From the NCBI GenBank assembly GCA_033977485.1, contig CM066994.1, forward strand, positions 25,016,681 to 25,080,680: DNA of 64,000 nt, written 5' to 3'. A model generated the notes under the pieces. That model was not told the DNA's origin and searched no databases. It saw nothing but the letters and a program-made list of their open reading frames with translations. The stretch is from Hydrangea macrophylla (lineage: Eukaryota > Streptophyta > Magnoliopsida > Cornales > Hydrangeaceae). The translations under genes were made by a program, and so were the position numbers. This document shows, in pieces, positions 23,159-33,094 of the stretch; within the stretch, counting starts at the first letter, position 1; every line of letters starts with the position of its first letter.

Positions 23159-23615
23159 GTTCCATACCCACATCCTTAGGGAACCTAACAAATCTTGAAT
23201 CATTGGACCTTTCTCAAAACAAACTCTCAAGAGAGATCCCTCAGCAACTAGTACAGCTCACATTTTTTGCAGTTTTCAATGTCTCCCACATGGGGCCTAT
23301 ACCACATTGAAATCAATTTGGTACATTTGGAAACAGCTCATTTGACAAAAATTTAGGACTAATGGAGAACCTTTGTAAAAAAAATGTGAAAATTTGGTGG
23401 AATTACCATCACCTAGTTTGACCTTCGATGATGAAGATTCGGGGTTTTCCTAGTAAACTCAATTGGATTATCATAAGCTTGGGTTACCTAAGTGGTACAA
23501 TTGTGGGGGTAGTTGTTGGCCACATTGTTACCACGAGATATCATGTTTGGTTTGTAAGAAAATTTGGAGAGTAGCCAAAATTGAAAAGGGTGAGAAAAAA
23601 GGGGGAAGAAACTGA
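23159..23615 (+). pseudogene. RLP-C: last-exon relic
   Basis: Starts at the conserved intron acceptor (TTTACAG) and reads [20 protein letters not shown], then a damaged [10 protein letters not shown] with a stop where the others have the [11 protein letters not shown] loop. The GLCGEP cap region and the membrane segment (IIISLGYLSGTIVGVVVGH-like) are recognisable but out of frame. RLP promoter sequence ends about 50 bp upstream, so the gene was reduced to promoter plus last exon by an internal deletion. Not functional. Confidence 0.85.
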
Positions 23616-24596
23616 ATTCGAGTAGCCCATTTTGTTCATGGATTTAAGCCTATGTATACTTTATCTGGAGGAATTTTAGACCCACATGGAGGTTTTTTCT
23701 TCTATCTATTAACTGAGTTATGTCTCGATAAATATCTCGGTACAATAAAGATTTGATTAATGGTAAATCAAACATTCTTTCAATTTGTACGTACTATATA
23801 TAAAATTTGATTGTATTACTTGGCCATTTGTACAATATTAAGCTAGTCACATTTCACCCAGCTGACTGTTTCTTCAATATCCACTTAGTTTTAAACGAAT
23901 TCTGAGTTATGGAGAAAACTAATGAGTTATGACAGGCTTTGAAGCTAATTAGATTTACTTATTTGTACCTCAACATTGTCATCATTAACATGATCGATTA
24001 TTCCAACCACCGTATTGGGTTGCTAAGTTTTACTATAAAAAATTGATTATTCCAACAACCTCAAACTTCACTCGTTTTCACTAAAGTTTAAAGTCTGATT
24101 TGAATATTAGTTTGTTAAAAAGTCCCTCAAATCTCGAGTTAACTGAAATTTCACTTAATATTCACGTAGGCAAAGGGAAATTTTACTTAATATTTTTGTA
24201 TGAAGTAATCAAGAATCTTAATAGTCCTTAAGTAAAAAAATTCTTGTACTAATTTCCTTCACAAATAATTGCCCCAAAAATCAGTCTCAACCTAGTCTCT
24301 AGCCGAACTGTCCGTTTCTGGGGTTTGAATAGCTTAGTTTAATTTATGTCCAAGTTTTAAATAGCATAGAGTCACACTTGCAGATTGCAAGAAATAAAAA
24401 CATAGGGCTATCTTTTTCCCACCTTAAGAAGCAATTGCAGCTGGTGGAACTAGGAACATCACGGCCCCACTTCATTGAAAAAGTAAGTTTCAAAAACCCA
24501 TCAGTTATTTGGATCTGAAAAATGAAGGGAAAAAAAAGTTTTTTGCTACTCAACCATGCATTTCAAAACACCCACCTCTGCTATTAAAAATGAATA
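23616..24596. other. Intergenic region downstream of RLP-C
   Basis: The 3' flank resembles that of RLP-B (GTAGCCCATTTT, then TCATGGATT). The remainder is AT-rich. No gene or transposon identified. Confidence 0.5.
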
Positions 24597-24795
24597 TTAG
24601 TAATCAACAATGATAGGGATACACATCAAATGACATACCAAACGACATATTGTGCTTTAAATGCATGTACACTGTGGTGTTTGAATTTTTCACACTTTTC
24701 TGTACATCACTTACACAGCACAAGGTACATGCATTTAAAGCTAGTGTGTTGTTTGGTGTGTCGTTTGGTGTGTATCCCTATCATTTTTTATTAGC
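24597..24795. mobile_element. Small foldback MITE upstream of RLP-B
   Basis: The core inverted repeat spans 24611-24783. It starts TGATAGGGATACACATCAAA and ends TTTGGTGTGTATCCCTATCA. Arms of about 60 bp end with the CTTTAAATGCATGTAC motif on both sides of a loop of about 50 bp. The flanks ATTAGTAATCAA and ATTAGCAATTAA may be a decayed 9-bp target duplication. It encodes nothing, but a transcript would fold into a long hairpin. Confidence 0.75.
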
Positions 24796-25229
24796 AATTA
24801 AGTCACCCTGCCTAGGTGCATTTGTACAATTTTACCTTAATATAATTCCCCTCTTCCGTCGAGGTTCATCGAAAAAAAATATTAAAAAAAAAAATTACAA
24901 CAAACAAATGCTCAAATTCTACATAACACCTCTCTCTCTCTCTCTAATCAAAATTGGTTTTCCCTGCATTAGTGTCTTTCTTATCCATTTGTGTCTCACA
25001 TTAGTTTTAACTCTTGGGATATCATCAATTGGCTGTCATTAATATCATACCAGCTAGCTACACAAGGACCGGACCACTTCCACAAAAGAATCATCAGGAG
25101 TGGACCCTTTCCGTAACCTTTCTTCCACTTGTATCAAAATTACAAAAATACCCCCTAGTATACTGTACTATCCGGCTTGAAGCTAGAACACATTTGTGGA
25201 CATACTTGTGCCTAGCCTAGAGTCCTGTC
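24796..25229. other. RLP-B upstream region
   Basis: Contains an A-rich tail near 24875-24900, a short (CT)n run near 24930-24945, and RLP upstream phrases shared with 3780-3860 (AACTCTTGGGATATC, GGCTGTCAT, ACACAAGGAC). No gene. Confidence 0.55.
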
Positions 25230-25236
25230 TATAAAA
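25230..25236 (+). promoter_or_regulatory. TATA box of RLP-B
   Basis: TATAAAA, 55-64 bp before the two candidate start codons. Conserved in position with RLP-A. Confidence 0.65.
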
Positions 25237-27769
25237 GGCCTTGTAAATTCCCCAGTTGGTTGTACATCATAAAGTGCTAAAGTTACCCAAATGGACACTA
25301 TGGGATCATCTTTGTATTTCTTTATTTTAATGCGCTTCTTCTTCTTCCTCTCCTGTTCTAATTTGACTAAACTGGCTCACTCTTCCTCTTCGTTGCAGCA
25401 ACTGTGCCATGATGATGAAAGCTCTGCCTTGTTGCAATTCAAGCAAAGCTTTTTCATCAATAAGACTATTGCTTCCCAACATTGTTCTTCTGCTTATCCA
25501 AAGGTTTTATCATGGAGCCTCGAAGGAGAAAATGGTAATTGCTGCTCATGGGATGGAGTCGAGTGTGACAACCACACCGGTCATGTGATTGGCCTGGACC
25601 TCAGTTGCAGTTTACTCTATGGTTCAATCAATTCCAGTAGTACCCTTTTCAAGCTTGTCCACCTTCAGAGTCTTGATCTATCCTTTAACCACTTTAATTA
25701 CTCTCAAATCCCTTCTGAGATTCGCAATCTTGCAAAGTTAAAAAGTCTAAATCTATCAGCATCGTCATTTTTCGGGCAAATTCCATCAGAATTATTGGAG
25801 CTTCCCAAGTTGGCTTTTCTTAATCTTTATTCCAATGCTGATGACCCATTTTCTCGAAATCTCTTGAAACTTGAAAAACCAAGTCTGAGTAATTTAGTTG
25901 AAAACTTAACAAACCTTCAAGTACTTGGTCTCAATTATGTGAACATATCTTCAACTGTACCTGAAACCATGGCAAATTTGTCTTCCCTTTCTGCTCTTTA
26001 TCTAAGAGATTGTGATCTGTTTGGTAATTTCCCAAGTGGCATTTTTTCACTACCAAAATTGCATTTTCTGAGCGTGCAATTCAATCCAAATCTCACCGGA
26101 GTTCTACCAGAATTCCAGCGTGGTAGTCTCATGGAGTATTTAGAACTCACTACCACAAGTTTCACTGGGAAACTACCCAAATCTATTGGGAATCTGGAGT
26201 TCTTGAAAAGGCTGGATATGAGTAATTGTCAATTTTCAGGCCAAATCCCTTTTTCTGTTGGTAACCTCATCAACCTCACTTATTTTAACATTTCAAAAAA
26301 TCATTTTATTGGCCAACTCCCTTCTCCTGTTGGAAGCCTCATTAAACTCATTACTCTTGACCTTTCAGCAAATCATTTCACAGGTGAAATCCCTTCTTCA
26401 TTGGCTAATCTAACCCAACTCCATTTCTTATCACTTGCTCACAACAATTTCAGCAGCGGCACATGGTCTTGGATTGGGAAGCAAAACAAACTCGCATACT
26501 TACGACTGTGTACGAACAATTTGTATGGTGTCATCCCAGATTGTCTTCAAAACATGACTCAACTAACCTATTTGGGCCTTTCAGATAATCATCTTATTGG
26601 TGAGATTCCATCTTGGCTCGGAAACCTCACCCAATTAACTAAGCTTGATCTTTACCAAAATGGTTTGCACGGTCCAATCCCAAAATCAATATTCAAGCTC
26701 ACTAATCTTACTATGCTTAATCTACGTTCTAATAACTTGAATGGAACAATGGAACTAGAGATGTTTATGATGTTCAAGAATCTCACTTTTCTCGATCTAT
26801 CCGTTAACAAGTTGTCATTGATCACCACGGGGAGTATCAATGGTACTCTACCGCAGTTTAAGTTTTTAGGACTCACGGGGTGCAACTTAAGTGAGTTCCC
26901 GAAGTTCCTGCGATATCAAAGGCAAATGGAGTGGCTACAACTTGGTCGCAACAATCTTCGCGGACATATACCGAATTGGGTATGGAACATTCAAACTTTG
27001 ACAACTATTATGCTGTATTCAAACTTCCTAACAGGTGAGATTCCACCATTAATATGCAAGTTGAGTTCTCTATCTATCCTTATCCTGTCAGACAACTCCT
27101 TGAATGGAACACTCCCACAGTGTGTGAGCAACTTCAGTGACTCCCTAGCAATAATGCTTTTGAGAGGCAACAGTTTCCATGGAACAATTCCCCAGCCATA
27201 CAACAATGGATGCAATTTGATGGTGATTGACTTAGGTCAAAATCATTTGGAGGGTCCAGTACCAAGATCTTTGGCCAATTGCAAAATGTTAGAGTGTCTT
27301 AATCTTGGAAACAATCAATTTAATGACACTTTTCCATTTTGGCTTGGAACAATCCCAGAGATGAAGATTCTGGATCTCAAGTCTAATCAATTCCATGGTG
27401 AAATAGAAGGTCCATTATCAAATTTTGATTTCCCTAAGCTTCGGATCTTGGACATATCTTGGAATGGCTTTAGTGGTGAGTTACCATAAAAGTACTTCCA
27501 ATTTTGGAGTGAAATGAAAGTTCAGGGGGACATAGGAAAGTCAATTTATTTAGAGACTCCAATAGAAAAATATAAGACCTTTAAACCGGGAAATTTTACT
27601 AACTCTTTGAGAATCACCAACAAAGGAGCTGACATGTTATATGGCAAGATCCAAAGTGACTTCAAAGCCGTTGATCTCTCAGGCAACAAGTTTAAAGGGA
27701 GTATTCCAGAATTGATTGGAGTACTCAAGGGGCTTCGGTTGCTCAACCTTTCGAATAATGCTCTTACTG

Positions 27770-29699
27770 GTAATATTATTGTTAGTTACATTCGATTCAT
27801 ACGGGTTGATTTGAGATTCATACAATTCAGTATCCATAATTTTAACTTTGTTGAGAGTATAAATACTTTAGTTACACCCTCTCTAACATCTTAAACTTTT
27901 AAAGTATATATGTGGTTGTCTACAAGGAATCAGAGCAGACGACATTCCTATGGTTAAAATATATGGTTATCTAACATTAATCCTTGCCATCACCCTAATT
28001 TATAAAAGGGATATTAGGTCATGTACCCCTTAAAATTAAGTGTCACATGATTTGGCTATTTTTGTTAAAAGCCCCTCGCTAGAATAGAAAAATGGCTAAT
28101 GCAATATTATCTGTCAACTTTAAACCACCATAACTCGCTCATTTTTTTTAGCCTTTTTTAGTGTTTTTTTTTTATTTCATATATTTTTTCGCGATCTACG
28201 CAATGGAGTTGAAAATTGCACAAAAGAAAGTAATTTGGAACCACAGTTGTTGATTTTATCTATATCTATCAAAACAGATGATATTATCTGTCAACTTTAA
28301 ACCACCATAACTCACTCATTTTTTAGCCTTTTGGGTGGTTTTTTTTATCGAGATCTACGCAATGGAGTTGAAATTATACAAAAGAGAGTAATTTGGAATC
28401 TCATTTTTTGATTTTATCTGTCAAAACATATATTATCTGTTTTGACAGATGAGATTAATGTTATCTGTCAACTTTAAACCACCATAACTCACTTGTTTTT
28501 TAGCCGTTTTGAGTGATTTTTTTTTTATCTCATATTATTTTTTTCAAGATCTATGTAATGGAGTTGAAAATTGTACAAAAGAAAGTAATTTGGAATGTCA
28601 TTTTTTTATTATTATTTGTTAAAACAGATGATATCATTTATTTTGACAGATGAGATTAATATTAACCGTCAACTTTAAACCACCATAACTGACTCATTTT
28701 TTAGCCTTTTTGAGTGATTTTTTATTTCATGTATTTCTTTGAGATCTACACTATGGAGTTGAAAGTAGACAAAAGAAAGTAATTTGGAACCTCGATTTTT
28801 TATTTTATCAGTCAAAACATATGAGATTTTTTTTTCTTTATGTATTTCTTTGAGATCTACACAATGGAGTTGAAAATTGTACAAAAGAAAGTAATTTGGA
28901 ACCTCATATTTTGATTTATCTGTCAATTTTAAACCACCATAACTCACTCATTTTTTTTAGCCTTTTTGAGTTTTTTTTCCTATATTTTTACGAGATCTAT
29001 GCACCTATGGTGCCAATTTTTTGAAAGGAATATGTTTTTGTTATATTTGTGAAAAAAATACAGTTTTTCACATAGTTTTTAGTTTTTTTGTTTTGTCTCA
29101 GTATTTCATGGTCAATGTTGATCTCGGTTTATAGATCTCATTTTGCTGATTCCAAAACATCAAATTTTACGAAAAACAAACTTGTAGAACAAAAGTTACA
29201 GCAGTTTGAAGTTGTTTAGACATAAAAATGACCTAATGAGTTAAAGAAAAGTAGCATGAATTTTAGCTTTGAAGGATTTTATTTGAGGGGGCTATGGCCG
29301 AAGCCCCCTTTATAAAATATGCACATGTATGGCCCTTCAAAGAAAGTCTGGTCATACATGAGGGGGCATGCATGTTAAGAGTATGAATACTTTAGTTATA
29401 CCTTCTCTAACAACTTAAGCTTTATGTTTATGAGTAGATGGGTGCATGTTAACAACTTTAAAAATTCGAATTTTTCGGTGGAAAGCTTTCGACATTTTGT
29501 GCTATAATTTTACATGAAAGTAGTATAAAATTATTGTTTTGTTCATTTCAAATATTGTGCATGTGTTTTTACAAGTACCAAATGCATTTATTTGATTTTC
29601 TTATTTTATAAAAGGAGTTCATCTAACGACTCACAATTCAATATGAATCAAGATTCACTCTTTTGACAAACCTATTCACAATTTGACAACGATTTATAG
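27770..29699 (+). other. Intron of RLP-B (1930 bp, phase 1)
   Basis: The donor is CTTACTG/GTAATATT and the acceptor GATTTATAG/GTCCAATT. It is at the same site as the 336-bp RLP-A intron. Most of the extra length is the 1301-bp transposon at 28008-29308. Confidence 0.88.
28008..29308 (+). mobile_element. Mutator-like non-autonomous element, copy 1 (in RLP-B intron)
   Basis: Bounded by perfect 9-bp duplications TTTATAAAA (27999-28007 and 29309-29317). It starts GGGATATTAGGTCAT and ends in a hairpin-forming GGGGGCTATGGCCGAAGCCCCC-type terminus. Read inward, the ends match loosely as GGGNNNTTNGGYCAT. The body is a tandem array of about 177-bp units (starts near 28112, 28289, 28466, 28664, 28921), each with AACTTTAAACCACCATAACT and GGAGTTGAAAATTGTACAAA. 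No transposase. An inverted relative lies at 53233-54581. The 9-bp duplication points to the Mutator superfamily. Confidence 0.85.
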
Positions 29700-30133
29700 G
29701 TCCAATTCCCACATCCTTGGGGAACCTTACCGCACTTGAATCGTTGGACCTTTCCCAAAATGAGCTCTCAGGACAAATCCCTGAGCAACTTGTCAAGCTC
29801 ACATTTCTTGCAGTTTTTAATGTCTCCCATAACCATCTCACCGGGCCGATACCACAAGGAAATCAATTTGGTACATTCGAAAACAACTCATTTCATGAAA
29901 ATTCAGGGTTATGTGGAGAACCTTTGTCGAAGAAATGTGGGAATACAGTAGAATTACCATCACCCACTTCAACCTTCCAAGATGAGGATTCGGATTTTCC
30001 TAGTAAACTAGACTGGATCATCATAAGCTTGGGTTATCTTGGTGGGACAGTTGTTGGGGTCATTCTTGGGAACATTCTGACCAAGAGATATCATTTTTGG
30101 TTTGTTCGAAAATTTGGAAAGCCACCATTATGA
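29700..30133 (+). CDS. RLP-B exon 2: last LRRs, C-terminal cap, membrane anchor and tail
   Basis: This exon encodes the part that holds an RLP in the membrane. It reads [40 protein letters not shown], the GLCGEPLSKKCG cap, the acidic DEDSDFPSKLDW stretch, the hydrophobic helix IIISLGYLGGTVVGVILGNI, and a basic tail ending KFGKPPL. It is free of lesions, unlike the same exon in RLP-A and RLP-C. It is translated only if ribosomes pass the upstream TAA at 27487, or in an allele that lacks that stop. Confidence 0.85.
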
Positions 30134-30477
30134 AAGAGGGCGAAAAAAGGGGGCCAAAGAAACTGAATTAGAGTAGCCCATTTTTATTCATGGATTGGCA
30201 CCTATGCTGACTTTTGCTGGAGGAGATCAAAAGAACTTTGTATATCCTAGTCTTTTAAGTATATGCAAGTGTCTTTATTTTGTATCTTTATGTAGTGCTT
30301 TTTCCTACTTTGCTTATACACTTGGACATTTGCGATGTCTTTTACTTTATTTGGGTCTATTAATGCACTGATAGGGGTTAATTTTTCAATTATGAAAAGG
30401 GCTGCAATCTTTTTCTCCTTTTTTTTCGGTGAAAATATAGAAGTAGAATCCTCACAATGTTGGTGTTACACAGGGTA
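30134..30477. other. 3' flank of RLP-B
   Basis: Shares the GAAACTGAATT, GTAGCCCATTTT and GGAGATCAAAAGAA motifs with the flanks of RLP-A and/or RLP-C, so it is probably the transcribed 3' untranslated region. No gene. Confidence 0.6.
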
Positions 30478-31019
30478 TGTCACACTCCGACGTAGCAAAA
30501 ATGTAGAAAATTTTTCATTTCCTTTTTGGACCCGTAGGTCGCGACAGGTGAGAGTAACCAATCGTCCATAATACAACTAAACCGTAATGCTAAAGTAGAG
30601 TAAATGGCAAGTAGGGAAAAATAGAACTTAATAGTCCATTCCAAACTTAACTAAACTTATTATATCATAATATCTTAGGCACACTATCCTTATTACAAAC
30701 TGATTCCAATTACTATTGTTCTATTACAGCTCTTAAAGTAAAGCATACAAGTACCATAGTATAATCTTCTCCACTGAGCTCCTGTCTCTAACTAGCATAG
30801 CTGTAGTCCTCTCTATCCTCATTTCCTGGGAAGTCTGGACAATTTGGATATCCAGGGCATAAAACACCATCAGCTAATGAAAGTCAAGTGAATATAATAA
30901 ACATGCACACACAATATATACAAAAGCATACTTAAATCCACCACGAGTGGTTCATCATCTTAAAATGCGGTTTATCGCTTATTCCAAGGCACCGTCAGAT
31001 AACAAATTGTATATAGATC
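30478..31019 (-). mobile_element. Gypsy LTR 3'-end fragment, reverse orientation
   Basis: Begins TGTCACACTCCGACGTAGCA, homologous to the ends of the LTRs at 33095 and 40411 (complement TGCTACGTCGGGGCGTGACA). It also has TTTTTGGACCCGTAGGTCGC and, further in, CACCGTCAGCTAATGAA, in the same order as the solo LTR. It is cut off at 31020 by a copia LTR. Confidence 0.75.
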
Positions 31020-31163
31020 TGTTAATATATGTATATAAGTCTAGATACATTAGATTTGTACTACACTGTCTATGTTCAATGTATGTACTACATTGTACTA
31101 CTCTTGTACTTTTCATTTCCTTATTTTGTCTTCTCATGTCCTATATATATATATATATATATA
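31020..31163 (+). mobile_element. Copia LTR fragment
   Basis: TGTTAATATATGTATATAAG followed by GTCTAGATACATTAG and TTGTACTACACTGTCTA. It matches the LTR that begins at 52505. It breaks off in an (AT)n run at 31142-31163, next to another gypsy LTR end. Confidence 0.75.
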
Positions 31164-31949
31164 TGTCACACCCCGCAGTAGCGAAAACAGAGAAAATAAA
31201 TTCTTTTTTGGAACCGTAGGCCATGCCAGTTGAAAGTCACCACATTATCTATAAACCAAGTCTAATCATCCGAGTAATGGATCAAACCACGCGTTTGGAA
31301 TATCTAAGTTAAACATATATAAGTCAGAGTTTAATACTAATCTATTACAAACCTTATGTATCTGCGGAAACATAAATAAAGCATTACGGCAACACATGCC
31401 GATTACAAACTTGTCCTATTAGAAAGTCTTTAAAACATAAACATAAACTAACTATAGCACATCTTCAAGTTTTCAACTTGCATAGTAGTCATCTCCAGCA
31501 TAGCTTCTATCATAGTAGGCCTCCTCCTCATAGCCTTTTGTCAGGTGCTCTTTCCTTGTATTCTCATAACCTTGGCCAATTGGATGTAGGATATCCAGCG
31601 ACATAAAACACCGTCAACTACTAAAGTTGAGTGAATGTAAATTACTTAAAGAGTATCGGTAGATATGCAGTATATATAAAACAACATAATTAAAGATCTT
31701 CTCACCGTTCACATTCATATATGCACCACTTACTATATAACAACTAACATCGTCCCAGCTAATCCCAAACATAACATGGACTCTTGGATCCACATTTCGC
31801 ACATATCTCCTATCTTATAATTACTCAACTCACGTCTTGAACCACACTTTACTAAAGATCACGTCTCGATACATTCTGACCAACACGCCCCGATACATTC
31901 TATCAACCATCTTCCTTTAACACAATCCTCGTTCCATGATGTATCCCTC

Positions 31950-32400
31950 TTAGCCTCTGTCATGGACTAAAGTGATATACCCCTTAGCCTCTATCGGATC
32001 TCCCGTCTCGATCTTAGGCTAAGGTGATATTCTTTTAGTCTCTATCGAACTAAGATGATAGTATCGGCATAACCCTTAGTCTCGGTCATGGGCTAACGTG
32101 ACCATATCCCTTAGTCTCTATCGGATCTTCCATCTCGGTCTTGGACTAAGGTGACAATCCGTTAGCCTCTATCGGACCAGGGTGCTAACCACATTACAGT
32201 TCCCACAATATGTATCCCTTATCTTCTATCGGACTTCCCTGTCTCGGTCATGGACTAAGGTGATACCATCAGTATATCCCTTAGCCTCGGTCATGGACTA
32301 AAGTGATATATCCCTTAGCCTCTATCTGATCTCCCATCATGGTCATGGACTAAGGTGATATTCCTTTAATCTCTATTGGACTAAGGTGATATAGGTTTTG
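31950..32400. repeat. Minisatellite in the second-family LTR
   Basis: Irregular repeats that alternate CTTAGCCTCTATCGGATCTC with GGTCATGGACTAAGGTGATA, about eight to ten copies of each half. The spacing is uneven and the copies have diverged. Confidence 0.8.
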
Positions 32401-32782
32401 ACAACCCACGTCCGTACTCAACGAAGTCTGACACGCAGTCCCAACTTTCTCGACATAAACATCAAATCGCACACACCTGACTAGCTCAACTCATTAGGAT
32501 TCCACACCTGACCTCATACGATCTTTGCGATCACGATAAATACTCAGACACGAACAGTATCAACCTCTGCGGTCGATAGACCCACTACTATACATGTCAG
32601 CTTCATAATTCGATTAACAACCTTATATCATCATTATACCAATGGTTCTACTGTTTAATGTATTAAGCCCATTATTCAATGTGTGTATTATTCAATACCG
32701 CATTAACAGTCAATGCATAACATATGTCGATGAAATAGTTCAATGCCTATAAACAACTGAAATATTCAACAACTGAAATTTC

Positions 32783-32990
32783 CAATCGATTAGGTTAAAA
32801 GTGCAATCGATTGGAAAAAGTTAGACAGGCAATCGATTGGGTAAAAGCGCAATTGATTGGGATAATTTGACATTCAATTGATTAGGTAGAAGTTCAATCA
32901 ATTGGGATACTAGACTTGGCAATCGATTGGGAAAACTGGCAATCGATTGGGATCAAATGGCAATCGATTGGATAAAAGTCCAATCGATTG
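32783..32990. repeat. Phased array of ten CAATCGATTG palindromes
   Basis: Sites start at 32783, 32804, 32830, 32850, 32875, 32895, 32920, 32940, 32961 and 32981; spacings are 21, 26, 20, 25, 20, 25, 20, 21, 20. Six are exact copies of the 10-bp palindrome. Of the rest, 32850 (CAATTGATTG) and 32895 (CAATCAATTG) differ only at the central CpG, 32783 differs at the last base, and 32875 at both. Spacers are not conserved beyond an A/G-rich start. It looks like a multi-site protein-binding array. Confidence 0.9.
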
Positions 32991-33094
32991 GGAAGTCGTC
33001 TTCTTCCTAGAAACTGTTAAACACGAACTGAATTACTCTTACACGTTCTAGGTCCATTCTTTTTTGCGAAAACACTATATACATCATAACTAGG

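Larger units (their letters stand above)
25291..30133 (+). pseudogene. RLP-B: near-complete Cf-9-type receptor-like protein gene with one nonsense codon
   Basis: Exons 25291-27769 and 29700-30133 join in frame to 970 codons, a normal length for this family. Residues 1 to about 30 are a signal peptide. The LRR N-terminal cap follows (C39, CC84-85, C92), then a long LRR array, an island segment (about 734-805), the last LRRs, the cap GLCGEPLSKKC (C898, C906), an acidic segment, a transmembrane helix about 932-952 with a GxxxGxxxG pattern (G942, G946, G950), and a short basic tail with no kinase. The family acts at the plasma membrane with SOBIR1. The single defect is TAA at 27487-27489 (codon 733), where RLP-A has GTA. 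As read, it would give a secreted, anchorless LRR protein. ATG 25300 is the start shared with RLP-A; ATG 25291 adds three residues. Confidence 0.93.
31164..33094 (-). mobile_element. Gypsy LTR, second family, reverse orientation (interrupted)
   Basis: Starts TGTCACACCCCGCAGTAGCG, the reverse complement of an LTR end related to the solo LTR family but clearly diverged. It carries a minisatellite (31950-32400) and a palindrome array (32783-32990). At 33090-33094 it is interrupted by the solo LTR at 33095-36057 (TSD CTAGG) and appears to continue at 36063. No internal coding region of this element is seen. Confidence 0.7.

Noticed and set aside
24650..25042. A 130-codon frame upstream of RLP-B
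   Set aside because: It begins in the loop of the foldback MITE and crosses low-complexity DNA.
31950..32990. Possible CRISPR-like array
   Set aside because: Repeats are short or diverged, spacers are not unique phage-like sequences, there are no cas genes, and the DNA is a plant LTR.
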